Positions 45,850-56,583 of a stretch of DNA of 64,000 bases are shown here, in pieces. Both the position numbers and the translations under genes were made by a program. Position 1 is the stretch's first letter; every line of letters begins with the position of its first letter. The notes beneath the pieces were generated by a model, which was not told the origin of the DNA, did no database searches, and saw only the letters and a program-made list of their open reading frames with translations. Origin of the DNA: Pseudomonadota bacterium (GTDB lineage Bacteria > Pseudomonadota > Alphaproteobacteria > UBA8366). The DNA lies in the NCBI GenBank assembly GCA_036339585.1, contig JAYZAS010000006.1, positions 1-64,000 of the forward strand. The letters run 5' to 3'.

Positions 45850-47223
45850 TTACATAAAATCCAATCGCACGGCGAATAATTTTTCTACTTCCCGAATGGT
45901 ACCAGTGGCAGCAAGCAATATCACTCGATCGCCTATACGAATATCAGTATCTACCCTTGGTATCAGCACCTTACTATCGCGTACTATCGCACCGATTATA
46001 ACACCACGGGGTAGTTTCTTGTCGCCCAGCGTCGCGCCGACCAAAGAAGACGTCTCCATAACCTCCGCTTCTATAATTTCTCCAAAACCCTCCCATAACG
46101 AATAAACGCTACGTATTTTACCTTGCCTTACATGACGTAGAATTTGTGACACAATTATTGATCGAGGATTTACGAGTATATCTACGCCCAGTTTGGTAAC
46201 CAAGGATGCATAACTATCTCGCTTAACTAGTGCTATAGCTTGCTTCACCCCGATTTGTTTTGCCAGCAAAGATCCGAGCACATTTGTTTCGTCATCGTCG
46301 GTCGCCGCTACTATTGTGTCGGCAGATGCAATGTTAGACTCCGCGAGTATCTCTTGATCGAATATATCGCCCTGCAACACTGTGGTTTCTGGAACGGTTT
46401 CGGCAATTTTTCTTGCTCGTTCACGATCCATTTCAATAATTTTAGCTGTGACGCCCTCACGTTCCTCTATCATCTTGGCGAGATTTTTACCCACGTGACC
46501 GCCACCGACAATCACAAGCCTACTGGCCTCTATTTCCTCATACCCGAAAATTTCCATAACTCGACTGACATGCTCAGTTTCACTAACAAAATACACTTCA
46601 TCACCAGGTAGCATTTGGTCCCTTGATGTAGGTATCCAAACATCGCCATCTCGTGAAATGCCCACAACCACTACGTTTAAGTCTGGGAATAATTCAGTCA
46701 ATTGTCGAAGGGGGGTATTTACAATGGGGCATTTCTCAGAGCAGCGGACGCCAATGACGCGCACATTGTCTTCAGCAAGAGGAATCATATCGAATGCCCC
46801 AGGTACGGCAAGCCTCCTATCTATTGCCCTTGCCACCTCTACCTCGGGCGAAATGATAACATCAATTGGCATATGATCCCGGCTAAATAAGTCCGCCCAA
46901 ACTGGGTCCAAGAAACTTTGTTGGCGAATCCTCGCAATCTTTGTTGGAACATTGAATAATGAATGCGCAACCTGGCATGCTACCATATTGACCTCGTCAG
47001 CATAGGTTACAGCAATAATCATATCTGCCTCATCCGCATTTGCTGCGGCAAGAATTGCAGGTTCGGAGGCATTACCCACCATCGCTTGCACATCAAGTGC
47101 TTCGTTAACGCGTCCAATGAGTTCCGGGGCACGATCAATAACCGTAATGTCGTTACCCTCAATAGAAAGATAACGTGCTATGCTGAAACCAACTTGCCCG
47201 GCACCACAGACTATGACGTTCAT
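45850..47223 (-). CDS. trkA: Trk potassium uptake NAD-binding protein TrkA
   Basis: A 457-residue protein with two RCK_N and two RCK_C domains. Rossmann glycine motifs are VCGAGQVGFSIARYL and VIVGGGHVGKNLAK, and the C-terminal RCK_C begins near DKKLPRGVIIGAIV. It gates TrkH/TrkG potassium channels from the cytoplasmic side. It follows ntrX, as is usual in this class. Confidence 0.95.
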   Translation of the reverse strand: MNVIVCGAGQVGFSIARYLSIEGNDITVIDRAPELIGRVNEALDVQAMVGNASEPAILAAANADEADMIIAVTYADEVNMVACQVAHSLFNVPTKIARIRQQSFLDPVWADLFSRDHMPIDVIISPEVEVARAIDRRLAVPGAFDMIPLAEDNVRVIGVRCSEKCPIVNTPLRQLTELFPDLNVVVVGISRDGDVWIPTSRDQMLPGDEVYFVSETEHVSRVMEIFGYEEIEASRLVIVGGGHVGKNLAKMIEEREGVTAKIIEMDRERARKIAETVPETTVLQGDIFDQEILAESNIASADTIVAATDDDETNVLGSLLAKQIGVKQAIALVKRDSYASLVTKLGVDILVNPRSIIVSQILRHVRQGKIRSVYSLWEGFGEIIEAEVMETSSLVGATLGDKKLPRGVIIGAIVRDSKVLIPRVDTDIRIGDRVILLAATGTIREVEKLFAVRLDFM

Positions 47224-47252
47224 TGACTATCTCACAATTCAGAATTGATAGA

Positions 47253-48650
47253 TTAACCCTTACTACGCACGGTTTTCTCATTACCGTGCAGGCCGAGGCT
47301 TTTCAACTTTCTATGAAGCGCTGCGCGGTCCATACCCACGTAGCTAGCAGTTTTACTAATGTTGCCCCCGAAACGTATCAATTGGAAATTCAAATATTGC
47401 CTTTCAAAAGCTTCACGCGCCTGTCGCAGAGAGACGTTCATTAGTTCGAAAGAAAGGTCCTCATTCTTTTCGTTCTCATCCACGCCTATCGCCTTAAGAA
47501 CATCGCTAGCCAAAATAGCAGCCGTGACATCAACTTCCGTTAAAAGCAAGAGACGCTGAATTACATTTACCAGTTCCCATACGTTACCCGGCCATTTGTG
47601 AGCCTGAAGTGCAGCAAGTGCATCCGGTGAAAACTTTCTAGGCGGACGATTAGTCGATTGCGCAGTTCGCCGCATTATATCTTCTGCGAGTTCTGGTAAA
47701 TCTTCAAGCCTGTTGCAGAGCGGCGGCAATTGAAGGGGTACAACGCTAAGCCGGTAAAAAAGGTCTTCACGAAAGGCCCCATCGACAATGGCAACCTTAA
47801 GGTCACGGTTAGTTGACGCAAGCACCCTCACATCCACATTTACGATTGAAGTGCCGCCAATACGTGTGAATTCTGGTTTATGCAGAACACGGACGAGTTT
47901 TGCTTGAGTTTCATAGGGAATATCACCAACTTCGTCCAAAAGTAATGTACCACGATGAGCCTTTTCGAGTGCCCCGACACGACGAGCAACTCCATCATTT
48001 GCCTCATGACCAAACAGCTCTCTTTCAAGGTCTTCTGGGTCGAGGCCGGCGCAAGATAGGGTAACGAAGGGCCCTTTATTGCGGGGAGATTTGGAATGCA
48101 ACACGGCCGCGGTGACCCCTTTACCACTGCCTGGGGGACCGCTTATCAACACTCTGCTATCTGTTAGCGCAACCTTATTCAAAGAGCTCCGCAGTTGGGA
48201 CATCACAGCAGACTTACCCACAAGTTCTGCTTGCTGTTCGACAGAGCGGGCCCGCAATTCTTCATTTTCGTTTCTTAGTCTGATATCCTCTACGGCGCGC
48301 CCTACAGTGTGGATAAGAACATCTGTTTTGAAAGGCTTTGTAAGAAAATCATATGCTCCCATCTTGGTCGCATTTACAGCCATATCGAAAGTAGCATGTC
48401 CGCTTATCATCAACACCTGTTGGTCAGGATTTTCTTGGCGTATTTGTTCCAGCATTTGGAGGCCATCAAGCTTGCTGTTCTGCAGCCAAACATCCAAAAT
48501 TATGAGGCTTGGTTGGCGGCTGGCAAAAGCGGCGAAGGCGTCTTGACTCGTGGCTGCTTCACGAGTTTCATATCCTTCGTCTTGCAGAATACCCGCGATA
48601 AGATTGCGAATGTCGCTCTCATCATCAACTATTAAAATATCGTGTGCCAA
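47253..48650 (-). CDS. ntrX: Nitrogen/redox response regulator NtrX
   Basis: A 465-residue response regulator: receiver domain (DDESDIRNL, phosphoacceptor Asp in LIILDVWLQ, Lys in TKPFK), AAA+ domain with Walker A GPPGSGKG, and a Fis-type HTH (GGNISKTASYVGMDRAALHRKL). The GAFTGA sigma-54 loop is absent: after ELFGHE comes ANDGVARRVG, as in other alphaproteobacterial NtrX. The start is TTG 48650. It pairs with the sensor kinase NtrY encoded 17 bases upstream. Confidence 0.93.
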   Translation of the reverse strand: MAHDILIVDDESDIRNLIAGILQDEGYETREAATSQDAFAAFASRQPSLIILDVWLQNSKLDGLQMLEQIRQENPDQQVLMISGHATFDMAVNATKMGAYDFLTKPFKTDVLIHTVGRAVEDIRLRNENEELRARSVEQQAELVGKSAVMSQLRSSLNKVALTDSRVLISGPPGSGKGVTAAVLHSKSPRNKGPFVTLSCAGLDPEDLERELFGHEANDGVARRVGALEKAHRGTLLLDEVGDIPYETQAKLVRVLHKPEFTRIGGTSIVNVDVRVLASTNRDLKVAIVDGAFREDLFYRLSVVPLQLPPLCNRLEDLPELAEDIMRRTAQSTNRPPRKFSPDALAALQAHKWPGNVWELVNVIQRLLLLTEVDVTAAILASDVLKAIGVDENEKNEDLSFELMNVSLRQAREAFERQYLNFQLIRFGGNISKTASYVGMDRAALHRKLKSLGLHGNEKTVRSKG

Positions 48651-48667
48651 CGGCTTAGTCTCGATTC

Positions 48668-50956
48668 CTATTCACTAACTTGTTCCATTGTTGGCTGTGG
48701 AGCCTCTGACGAACCTCCCAGCGTCGTTTCATCATCGGTTTTTTCAATTCTTGGACCACTCATACACAAAGTGACGCAAGCGCCACCCATTTTCCCGTCG
48801 CGTAATTGCAAACTACCTTTGTGATCTTCCATAATCTTTCGAACTATCGCCAGCCCTAATCCAGTCCCCTTTGAGCGAGTTGTGAAATATGGCTCCGTCA
48901 AACGATCACGTTGTTTATTGGGCAAACCTTTTCCGTTATCTTCTACCTCAATTTTAACAAAATGATCAGAATGACTTAACCGTAAATGTATCTCCCCCTT
49001 TTTTGCCCCTAAATTGGGGCAGGCCTCAATAGCCTCCGCCGCATTTAAAAGGAGGTTTGTCAGCGCTTGACTTATCTGCCGACCATCGCAACGAAAATAA
49101 AGAGGCTGGTCCGGTAATTCGGTTCTAAAACTGAGCTCGCGATGCGCACTTCTTTGCAAAAATTCCGCCTGGCGAACAAGTTCAGATAAGTTTTCACAAC
49201 GCATTACCGGTAATGGCATTCTGGCAAAGCTCGAAAATTCATCGACCATGCGGCCAATATCCTCAACGTGACGGATAATTGTGTCGGTGCAGGTTTCAAA
49301 CGTTTCACGGTCTGAGCTTATTTCATTCATATATTTGCGCTTTAAGCGTTCAGCCGACAACTGTATTGGAGTGAGCGGATTCCTAATTTCATGGGCAATT
49401 CGTCTAGCTACATCTGCCCAGGCAGCTTTTCGTTGAGCCGACATTAACTGCGAAATATCGTCGAATGTAACCACGAAGCCACGAACCTGCCCATCAACGT
49501 GCTCCGTCCCAATACGAACGATTAAAGTACAGGGTTCACGTTCTCGTGTGATTCGGATTTGACGTTCGATAAACCGGCCAGTTGATGAATTTTTCACCTC
49601 GTCAAGCATGTTTCCCATTTCGGGAACTACCGCACCCAAAAGCTCGCCGAGCCTTTGTTCTAAATTTTGCCCTGTCAAAGTTGACGCTGATCTATTAGGA
49701 AGGTTTATTCGCCCCTCTTCATCCAATCCAATAACTCCGGCAGATACACCAGAAAGAACTGTTTCAGTAAACCGCCGCCTTTCATCCAATTGCTGATTAG
49801 CTTCAACTAATTCTCCACGGCTTCTTCCAAGTTCACCAGTCATTCGGTTAAAAGCCCGGCTCAAAAGACCAAGTTCCTTTGTCTCAGCCTCCTCGGGCAC
49901 TCGTACGGCGAGATCCCCTGAGCGCACCCTTTCAGTTGCGTCAATCAAAGCACTTATTGGACCAGAGAATTGGGTGGCAACAATAAGCCCGAACCAAGAC
50001 GCCGCCAATAAGAGAATAAGTGCCAGACCAATAAACAATAATGCGAACGAGATTTCTATATTCTCCCGTTTGAGTTCTAAATTTTCAAACCGTTCAACTG
50101 AAAGTTGTGTGCGCTTTGTCTGCGCTAAAACCTTCGGTTCAACAAACCGGCCGACGTAGAGATAATGGTCAATGTAATTGTCCAAGCGCACTAGTGCCCT
50201 TACCCTGTCATCGTTTTTACTTGTTAATATTGCCACTTCACCTTTACGCGCCAAATTAAATTTTTCAGGTGGTATTCCCTCAAACTCCAAAACGTAGGTA
50301 AGTCCTGCTCTGGCTAAAACTTCTCCCGTGCTTGAGATGAAGACAATCGCCTCAGTCAAGCCGCGTAGATTAGATTGAATATTCAGCGCATAATTCAGAA
50401 GTTTAGGATTTCCCTGCAAAGCATTCGTTTCAAGGTTAAGCGACTTTGCCACAGCAAGCACATCTGCGCGCAAATTATTTTTGTGTTCTGCCATGTAAGC
50501 TTCAGCAACGGCGACGGATTGGTTCAGTGCTGTTCGAACTTCACTCGAAAACCAGGTTTCCACGCCAAATTTGAAGAAAAGCACGGACGCACCCGCAACC
50601 AAAAGAGCTGGAACAATAGAGATGAAGCCAAAAAGAGTTGCAAGGCGCACATGTAGTCTTGATCCGGCTGAGCCTCGTAACCGGGCTGTCCAAACACGAG
50701 CAACTCGCCAACCAATAAAAATAACAAGTATCAGTAATAGGGCGAGGTCTGTAACTAAAAGCCGCGACACCCATATTGAATCGGGCCCGAAAGGATCCAT
50801 CCCTCGAATGGCCATATACGTCGCGATTACGGAAAAACATGCCAAAACACCTAGCACCACAGCAACCCAGCGCCCAGCCAAGTGCCTTTTGAGTGCCGTT
50901 TCTGCGACCCTAGGGGTACTGATCGGAATGTAAGTGTTGCCTCTTGTCCCAGTCAT
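48668..50956 (-). CDS. ntrY: Sensor histidine kinase NtrY
   Basis: A 762-residue membrane kinase. Membrane helices lie near residues 25-45, 60-80 and 95-120 and again after a large periplasmic loop (near 285-310). A HAMP domain follows (DATERVRSGDLAVRVPEEAE), then a PAS domain (SAGVIGLDEEGRI), the H-box RRIAHEIRNPLTPIQL and the ATP lid with DNGKGLPNK and GTGLGLAIV. ATG 50956 is preferred, with GGGA eight bases upstream. It phosphorylates NtrX. Confidence 0.94.
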   Translation of the reverse strand: MTGTRGNTYIPISTPRVAETALKRHLAGRWVAVVLGVLACFSVIATYMAIRGMDPFGPDSIWVSRLLVTDLALLLILVIFIGWRVARVWTARLRGSAGSRLHVRLATLFGFISIVPALLVAGASVLFFKFGVETWFSSEVRTALNQSVAVAEAYMAEHKNNLRADVLAVAKSLNLETNALQGNPKLLNYALNIQSNLRGLTEAIVFISSTGEVLARAGLTYVLEFEGIPPEKFNLARKGEVAILTSKNDDRVRALVRLDNYIDHYLYVGRFVEPKVLAQTKRTQLSVERFENLELKRENIEISFALLFIGLALILLLAASWFGLIVATQFSGPISALIDATERVRSGDLAVRVPEEAETKELGLLSRAFNRMTGELGRSRGELVEANQQLDERRRFTETVLSGVSAGVIGLDEEGRINLPNRSASTLTGQNLEQRLGELLGAVVPEMGNMLDEVKNSSTGRFIERQIRITREREPCTLIVRIGTEHVDGQVRGFVVTFDDISQLMSAQRKAAWADVARRIAHEIRNPLTPIQLSAERLKRKYMNEISSDRETFETCTDTIIRHVEDIGRMVDEFSSFARMPLPVMRCENLSELVRQAEFLQRSAHRELSFRTELPDQPLYFRCDGRQISQALTNLLLNAAEAIEACPNLGAKKGEIHLRLSHSDHFVKIEVEDNGKGLPNKQRDRLTEPYFTTRSKGTGLGLAIVRKIMEDHKGSLQLRDGKMGGACVTLCMSGPRIEKTDDETTLGGSSEAPQPTMEQVSE

Positions 50957-51070
50957 AAAGTGTTCCCAGGCTTTGGTAATCTCAAAGTTATAATTCAATT
51001 ACAACAATAAGTCGCTAGTTCTAGGTGTACAAATTTTATGACGGTTTTGGTCGATAGTTTATAAATATTT

Positions 51071-52516
51071 TCAGCGGGGACGCCTTATTACCTCTATTCC
51101 TAACTCACGTATTTTTTTTCGCAGGGTATTCCTGTTAAGCCCGAGCATTTCCGCAGCACGCACCTGATTTCCTCGCACGGAACTCAGCGAAATATTCAAG
51201 AGGGGCTTCTCTATCTCACTAATAATTTTTTCGTATAATCCATTCGGAGGTAGAGCGTCTCCGTATTTTGCAAAATATTCTATTAGATGACGTTCAACCG
51301 CTTCAGACAAACTTTCCGAATTTGATTCCACACTTTCTGATATTTCTGCCAATTCGCGTTCCACAACATCAATGGTGATATTTTGCTGTGAGTATAAGGC
51401 TGCCAGTCGGCGAATCATGTTCTCTAATTCACGAACATTGCCAGGCCAACGATGTGCTTGAAGTCGCAATAAGGCCTCACCATCAATTGATTTAGCGGGT
51501 AATCCCTCAGAAGAAAGTTGGTTTAAAAAGTACCTCGCTAGATCGGGAATATCTTCTGACCGTTCACGTAGGGGTGGTAGCCTCATTGGCACGACATTGA
51601 GCCGGTAATAAAGATCTTCCCTAAAATTACCTCCCCGAACTAATTGGGCAAGGTCATGGTGGGTGGCCGCCACAATTCTCACATTGGCCTTGATTGGAGT
51701 GCGGCCTCCAACTGTTGTAAACTCTCCCTCTTGCAACACTCGAAGAAGCCTAGTTTGCGTGTCAATGGGCATATCACCGATTTCATCCAAGAATAAAGTA
51801 CCCCCCTCGGCTTGCTCAAAGCGTCCAATAAAGCGGTTTTCTGCGCCGGTGAATGCACCTTTTTCGTGACCAAAAAGCTCGCTCTCTATAAGGTCATGGG
51901 GTATTGCAGCCATATTTATAGCAACAAATGGCGCATGCTTTCGTTTGCCATAATCATGCAGTGCACGTGCAGCGAGCTCTTTCCCAGTTCCGGACTCCCC
52001 GTTGATTAGCACGGTGAGGTCAGTCCCCATTAGTCGGGCGAGTATACGATAAATCTCCTGCATAGCTGGCGATCTGCCAATTAATGGAAGACGTTCGTCA
52101 CCTTCGGTGGCTCCTCCCTCCACAATATCTTTATCCTTCAAAGTCGGCTCTTCAAGCGCACGGTTAATCAAATTAAACAATTCGGCGAGATCAAAGGGTT
52201 TTGGCAAGTACTCAAAAGCGCCTCGTTCAGTTGCCTTAACAGCAGTCAACAATGTGTTCTGAGCACTCATTGCGATAACTCGAAGTTCTGGGCGCATCTT
52301 TCGTATTCTAGGTATCAAATCCAAAGCATTTTGATCTGGTAGCACAATATCAGTAAGCACTACGTCGCCATCGCCATCTGTAATCCAACGCCACAGGGTT
52401 GCAGCATTGCTAGTAGATCGCACGTCATAACCTTGCCTAAATAATGCCTGTCCTAAGACTGTCCGTATTGAGTGGTCGTCATCAGCAACTAGTATAACGG
52501 GTTGTGGTTTATTCAC
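51071..52516 (-). CDS. ntrC: Nitrogen regulator NtrC (sigma-54 activator)
   Basis: A 481-residue response regulator. The receiver has the ADDDHSIR acidic pocket and Asp in [10 protein letters not shown]. The AAA+ domain has [21 protein letters not shown] (intact sigma-54 loop) and [12 protein letters not shown]. The C-terminal Fis HTH reads [22 protein letters not shown]. The start is GTG 52516, overlapping ntrB by eight bases. It activates nitrogen-assimilation promoters. Confidence 0.96.
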   Translation of the reverse strand: MNKPQPVILVADDDHSIRTVLGQALFRQGYDVRSTSNAATLWRWITDGDGDVVLTDIVLPDQNALDLIPRIRKMRPELRVIAMSAQNTLLTAVKATERGAFEYLPKPFDLAELFNLINRALEEPTLKDKDIVEGGATEGDERLPLIGRSPAMQEIYRILARLMGTDLTVLINGESGTGKELAARALHDYGKRKHAPFVAINMAAIPHDLIESELFGHEKGAFTGAENRFIGRFEQAEGGTLFLDEIGDMPIDTQTRLLRVLQEGEFTTVGGRTPIKANVRIVAATHHDLAQLVRGGNFREDLYYRLNVVPMRLPPLRERSEDIPDLARYFLNQLSSEGLPAKSIDGEALLRLQAHRWPGNVRELENMIRRLAALYSQQNITIDVVERELAEISESVESNSESLSEAVERHLIEYFAKYGDALPPNGLYEKIISEIEKPLLNISLSSVRGNQVRAAEMLGLNRNTLRKKIRELGIEVIRRPR

Positions 52517-53621
52517 GATTATCGCTCCGTGCCATAGGCATCATCACTTTGAAGGTTGTTTTATCAGATCCATTTAAAACATCGATCATACCTCCGTGAT
52601 CACCGACAAGTTTAGCTACCAAAGCCAACCCTAGCCCCGCACTTTGGGCTTTCGTGCTGACAAAAGGATCAAAGATTTGTCGTACCATTTCGTCTGGAAT
52701 ACCACCGCCATTATCCTCTATAGACACGATGAGAGGGAGATCTACCCGCGAGTGCGACCCCGGTGTTGCTAGTCGCATTCCATATTGAAATGCAGTGTGT
52801 ACTCTTATGACCGGCTGATGAACACCAGCTAAAGCTTCAGCGGCATTCTTTGTTAAATTAAGGAACACCTGAATTAGGTGATCTCTATCTCCAAAAACTT
52901 TTGGCAAAGAGGGATCGTAAGCCTTTGCAATTGATATTCCTTTAGCGAAACCCGTGCTAGCTATGTGAATCACGTGGTCCAGCACTTCATGCAAATTTAC
53001 CGCATATTTCTCAATTCTTGGTCTGTCAGAAAATGCTTCAATTCGGTCTATCAATCTACAGATACGATCACTTTCATCTATTATTAAACGGGCAAGAGGC
53101 CTCTCATCAGACGGCGCGGATTGTTCAAGCAATTGAGCAGCGCCTCGTACTCCAGAGAGCGGGTTTTTAATCTCATGAGCAAGCACCGCAGACATAGCCG
53201 AAACGGAGCGCGACACATCCCGATGAACCAGGGAAGTATCAATCCGTTCCGCCACGGTAATTTCGTTGAGAACGAGTGCAATAAAAGTTTCATTACTGCT
53301 GAGTATTGCCGCAGTCACACTTACTGATTTATCTCCTATTCTTGGTGTCACCAACCGGATACAAAATTCTTGCATGCTGTTTCCAGTTCGCCGGACCTTG
53401 TTAGTAAGACTCATCAAAGGGCTATCGGGTGGAATCAGATCTTGCAAATTTCGGTTTGTGAGCCCCGTAATGCTCAATTGAAAAAAGTTTTCCGCAGCGG
53501 GATTTGCATACACAATTTCGTCTGATCCATCCGCCACCAACACTGGCAAAGGGATTGCGGAGAGAAGCTCTCCAGAAAAATCCCGTGCAAAAGTGTTTTT
53601 AACAGGCATATTGATTGTCAT
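52509..53621 (-). CDS. ntrB: Nitrogen sensor kinase NtrB
   Basis: A 370-residue cytoplasmic kinase. A PAS domain ([24 protein letters not shown]) is followed by the H-box [22 protein letters not shown]-box [11 protein letters not shown], and G-boxes [10 protein letters not shown] and SAGLGLALV. It responds to PII and phosphorylates NtrC. It overlaps dusB by four bases (ATGA). Confidence 0.96.
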   Translation of the reverse strand: MTINMPVKNTFARDFSGELLSAIPLPVLVADGSDEIVYANPAAENFFQLSITGLTNRNLQDLIPPDSPLMSLTNKVRRTGNSMQEFCIRLVTPRIGDKSVSVTAAILSSNETFIALVLNEITVAERIDTSLVHRDVSRSVSAMSAVLAHEIKNPLSGVRGAAQLLEQSAPSDERPLARLIIDESDRICRLIDRIEAFSDRPRIEKYAVNLHEVLDHVIHIASTGFAKGISIAKAYDPSLPKVFGDRDHLIQVFLNLTKNAAEALAGVHQPVIRVHTAFQYGMRLATPGSHSRVDLPLIVSIEDNGGGIPDEMVRQIFDPFVSTKAQSAGLGLALVAKLVGDHGGMIDVLNGSDKTTFKVMMPMARSDNRE

Positions 53622-54595
53622 GCCGCCAATGCCGCTTGCTGATCGCAGAAAAATGACGCTAACAAATCAACCACCTGGTCAGGGTTGTCGCTTTTACTGA
53701 TACGTGCGCGCACATCATTTGAATTTGCAAAATTTTGGATATACCAGCACAAGTGTTTGCGCGCTATCCTTAGACCCTGTTCGGTTCCATAATGCGACAA
53801 AATTTTGGTGTAATGCGAGAGCACAGATGACAAAATAGTCTCTAAATGCGGATCTGAGGATTGTTCCCCAGTTTTAAGAAATGATTTTATCTGGCTTAAT
53901 AACCATGGCTTCCCCTGGCTTCCTCGGCCAACCATCACCCCATCGGCCCCGGATAAGGAAAGGCATTCCGCTGCATCCCCGGGACTTAGGATATCTCCGT
54001 TGGCTATAACAGGAATCTTAACAGCCTCTTTAACCTCTCTTATGAATTTCCAGTCAGCGGTTCCCTTAAAAAATTGACATCGCGTTCTGCCATGCACCGT
54101 AACCATGTGTACGCCTTGTTCTTCCGCAATGCGAGCGAGGTAAGGTGCGTTACGATTTGTTTCATCCCACCCAGTGCGCATTTTCAAAGTCACCGGAACT
54201 GTGACAGCTTTAACGACTGCGCTTATGATACGACCGGCCAAACTCTCTTCTCTCATAAGTGCAGATCCGCATGCTTTATTTGTTACTTTCCGAGCGGGAC
54301 ATCCGAAGTTTATATCAATTGCGGCAGCCCCCCTGTCTTCATTAATACGCGCTGCCTCGGCCATTAACGCAGGGTCTCGCCCTGCAATCTGCACCGATAT
54401 AGGAAATTCAGCCAAACAATCGTTGGGAATTTTCTTCATCTCCGAGCGCACTTGACGAAGAACAGCATCGCTTGCAATCATCTCCGAAACGACAAGATCA
54501 GCGCCAAAAGCTCTCACAGTCTGACGGAAGGGGTAGTCACTGACCCCAGATAATGGTGCTAATATTACCAATGGGTGTTTTTTACTGGAAAACAT
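53618..54595 (-). CDS. dusB: tRNA-dihydrouridine synthase DusB (NifR3)
   Basis: A 325-residue FMN enzyme. [13 protein letters not shown] is the family start; the catalytic Cys lies in [24 protein letters not shown] and VIANGDI build the TIM barrel, and [15 protein letters not shown] binds FMN phosphate. It reduces specific uridines in tRNA. It is the first gene of the dusB-ntrB-ntrC operon, the classical nifR3-ntrBC arrangement. Confidence 0.95.
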   Translation of the reverse strand: MFSSKKHPLVILAPLSGVSDYPFRQTVRAFGADLVVSEMIASDAVLRQVRSEMKKIPNDCLAEFPISVQIAGRDPALMAEAARINEDRGAAAIDINFGCPARKVTNKACGSALMREESLAGRIISAVVKAVTVPVTLKMRTGWDETNRNAPYLARIAEEQGVHMVTVHGRTRCQFFKGTADWKFIREVKEAVKIPVIANGDILSPGDAAECLSLSGADGVMVGRGSQGKPWLLSQIKSFLKTGEQSSDPHLETILSSVLSHYTKILSHYGTEQGLRIARKHLCWYIQNFANSNDVRARISKSDNPDQVVDLLASFFCDQQAALAA

Positions 54596-54905
54596 TATGC
54601 CACTTTAATGGGCAGTTAAAAATTATGCACAACATATAATCAAAAAAGTGTATTGGCAATCTGAATTTTTACTCAAACTAAAAGGAGACCGGAGGTAATT
54701 TTGCACCACCTCCTGCCGAGGCACACGATCAACCTCAAAACGCTCAGTAAATGTAAAATAAATTTGCCAAATATGCGTGCGTGGGAAGATAAACCTAAAA
54801 AAAAGCGCCCCATTTTAGGCATCGAAACATTGACTATAAAAGCGAACCCTTGGCATATGCCATTCAGCATTTCCATTGCTGAGTTTATTGAAGAAAGAAT
54901 GGTTG
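54596..54905. other. Divergent promoter region dusB/ispDF
   Basis: These 310 bases hold no supported gene; open frames on both strands have no ribosome-binding sites and look random. The stretch must carry the promoters for the dusB-ntrBC operon (leftward) and ispDF (rightward). No clear operator was recognised. Confidence 0.45.
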
Positions 54906-56087
54906 ATGGGAAAAATTGCAGCATTGGTGCTAGCGGGCGGACGAGGAAGCCGTGCTGGCCAGGGCATGCCAAAGCAGTACCGAGAGATTAGCGGACTGTC
55001 ATTACTTCGGCGATCGCTTATTGCTTTTTGCGAACATCCTGAAATCGATTTGGTTCGCGCAGTTATCCATCCGGAGGACCAGCATTTATATGACATGGTT
55101 GCCCGTGATTTACCCCTTGAACCGCCGGTTTTCGGAGGCGATACCCGACAGAAGTCAGGCTTTAACGGCCTCCAAAGCTTCATTGAACACAGCCCAAGTA
55201 AAATATTGATTCATGATGCGGCAAGGCCTTTTGTAGCAGCAGATACCATCACGCGAATACTTAGGTCACTAGACAGATGCACAGCAGCATTGGCTGCATT
55301 GAAAATCACTGATACGATTAAAAAACAGGACAAGGCAGGCTTTGTGCGCGAGACAATAGCTAGAGACGAACTTTGGCGCGCTCAGACACCGCAAGGATTT
55401 CGGTTTGAGGAAATACTGGCCGCACACATCCAATTTCGGGATGCAAGCTATACAGATGATGCTGCAATCGCCGAAGCAGCCGGCCACAAGGTTCTCCTTG
55501 TCGGCGGCAATGAAGAAAACTTTAAAGTAACCAACCCTGAGGATTTTGTGAGAGGTGAAGTTGTGTCTGGTTCAGAGGAAAAGGTAACCCACAATATTAC
55601 TGATTTATCGGGTATCAGAATGGGGATTGGCTATGATGTTCATCGTTTTGGGCCAGGAAATCATGTCATTCTCTGCGGTATACCGATCCCACACACCAAT
55701 GGACTTTTGGCCCATTCAGACGCTGACGTTGCAATGCATGCTATTACAGACGCACTTCTAGGAGGGATTTGTGCTGGCGATATAGGAACCCACTTCCCCC
55801 CGAGCGACATGAAATGGAAAGGCGCCTCTTCAGACATATTCCTCACTGAAGCAGCAAAGATGGTTACGCAGAAAAATGGCGTTATCAACCATATTGATTT
55901 AACAATAGTCTGCGAGGCACCAAAGATAGGACCACACCGAGAGGCCATGCAATTACGATTAGGGGAGATTCTAAGCTTGCCATCTGAACTCATAAGCATA
56001 AAGGGAACAACCTCGGAAAGGCTTGGGTTCACAGGGAGGCGTGAAGGGATCGCGGCACAGGCCGCGGCAACAATCTGGATAAAGTAA
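54906..56087 (+). CDS. ispDF: Bifunctional IspD/IspF (MEP pathway)
   Basis: A 393-residue fusion. The IspD half (1 to about 225) begins MGKIAALVLAGGRGSRAGQG and has VLIHDAARPFV-type (KILIHDAARPFV) and RAQTPQGFRF motifs. The IspF half starts at RMGIGYDVHRFG, with the zinc ligands DVH and HSDADVAMHAITDALLG and the ending TTSERLGFTGRREGI. It makes CDP-ME from MEP and later closes the cyclodiphosphate ring. Such fusions are typical of alphaproteobacteria. ATG 54906 is the domain start; a TTG at 54876 is less likely. Confidence 0.95.
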   Translation: MGKIAALVLAGGRGSRAGQGMPKQYREISGLSLLRRSLIAFCEHPEIDLVRAVIHPEDQHLYDMVARDLPLEPPVFGGDTRQKSGFNGLQSFIEHSPSKILIHDAARPFVAADTITRILRSLDRCTAALAALKITDTIKKQDKAGFVRETIARDELWRAQTPQGFRFEEILAAHIQFRDASYTDDAAIAEAAGHKVLLVGGNEENFKVTNPEDFVRGEVVSGSEEKVTHNITDLSGIRMGIGYDVHRFGPGNHVILCGIPIPHTNGLLAHSDADVAMHAITDALLGGICAGDIGTHFPPSDMKWKGASSDIFLTEAAKMVTQKNGVINHIDLTIVCEAPKIGPHREAMQLRLGEILSLPSELISIKGTTSERLGFTGRREGIAAQAAATIWIK

Positions 56088-56121
56088 AGCCTAAGGAAAA
56101 TGCTGCAGACTGTTGTTTTTA

Positions 56122-56583
56122 ATGAATTATAAATCATTTTCAACTCTGTGTGGTTTGGGTTATCAAACACCCGCGCCCGGAACGATCGCCTCACTTATTG
56201 GCGTAGGAACCGCATGGCCAATACACTTTTACGGCCCGCCATATTTTTTAGCAGCGGCGGCATTGATCGCCTTTTGCATTGGATGCTGGTCAGCAGAAAA
56301 GTATCAGAAATCAACAAAGCGGTCCGATCCCCCAGAAATTGTGATAGACGAATTGTCGGGCCAGTGGTTTTCCTTAGCTTTTCTACCTCCCGATTTGCTT
56401 TACTTTGGGGTCGGTTTTTTGTTGTTTAGGTTGTATGATATTACAAAACCTTGGCCAATTAATTTCGTCGATAGATATGTAAAGGGCGGCTTCGGAGTGA
56501 TGGCGGATGATATTTTAGCCGCAATATATGTATATCTGACTTTTGGTATCTTTTTTATCTGGCAAAACTATGAGTTTGAATGA
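56122..56583 (+). CDS. pgpA: Phosphatidylglycerophosphatase A
   Basis: A 153-residue membrane enzyme. GLGYQTPAPGTIASLIG and EIVIDELSGQW carry the conserved acidic residues, and FRLYDITKPWP plus GGFGVMADDILAA complete the PgpA pattern. About four membrane helices are expected. It dephosphorylates PGP to phosphatidylglycerol. The ribosome-binding site is weak: AAGGA at 56094 instead serves a ten-codon frame (56100-56132) that overlaps the pgpA start. It overlaps cinA by four bases. Confidence 0.9.
   Translation: MNYKSFSTLCGLGYQTPAPGTIASLIGVGTAWPIHFYGPPYFLAAAALIAFCIGCWSAEKYQKSTKRSDPPEIVIDELSGQWFSLAFLPPDLLYFGVGFLLFRLYDITKPWPINFVDRYVKGGFGVMADDILAAIYVYLTFGIFFIWQNYEFE

Noticed and set aside
54701-54991. 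Plus-strand 96-codon frame before ispDF
   Set aside because: Overlaps the start of IspD in another frame and has no ribosome-binding site or family features.
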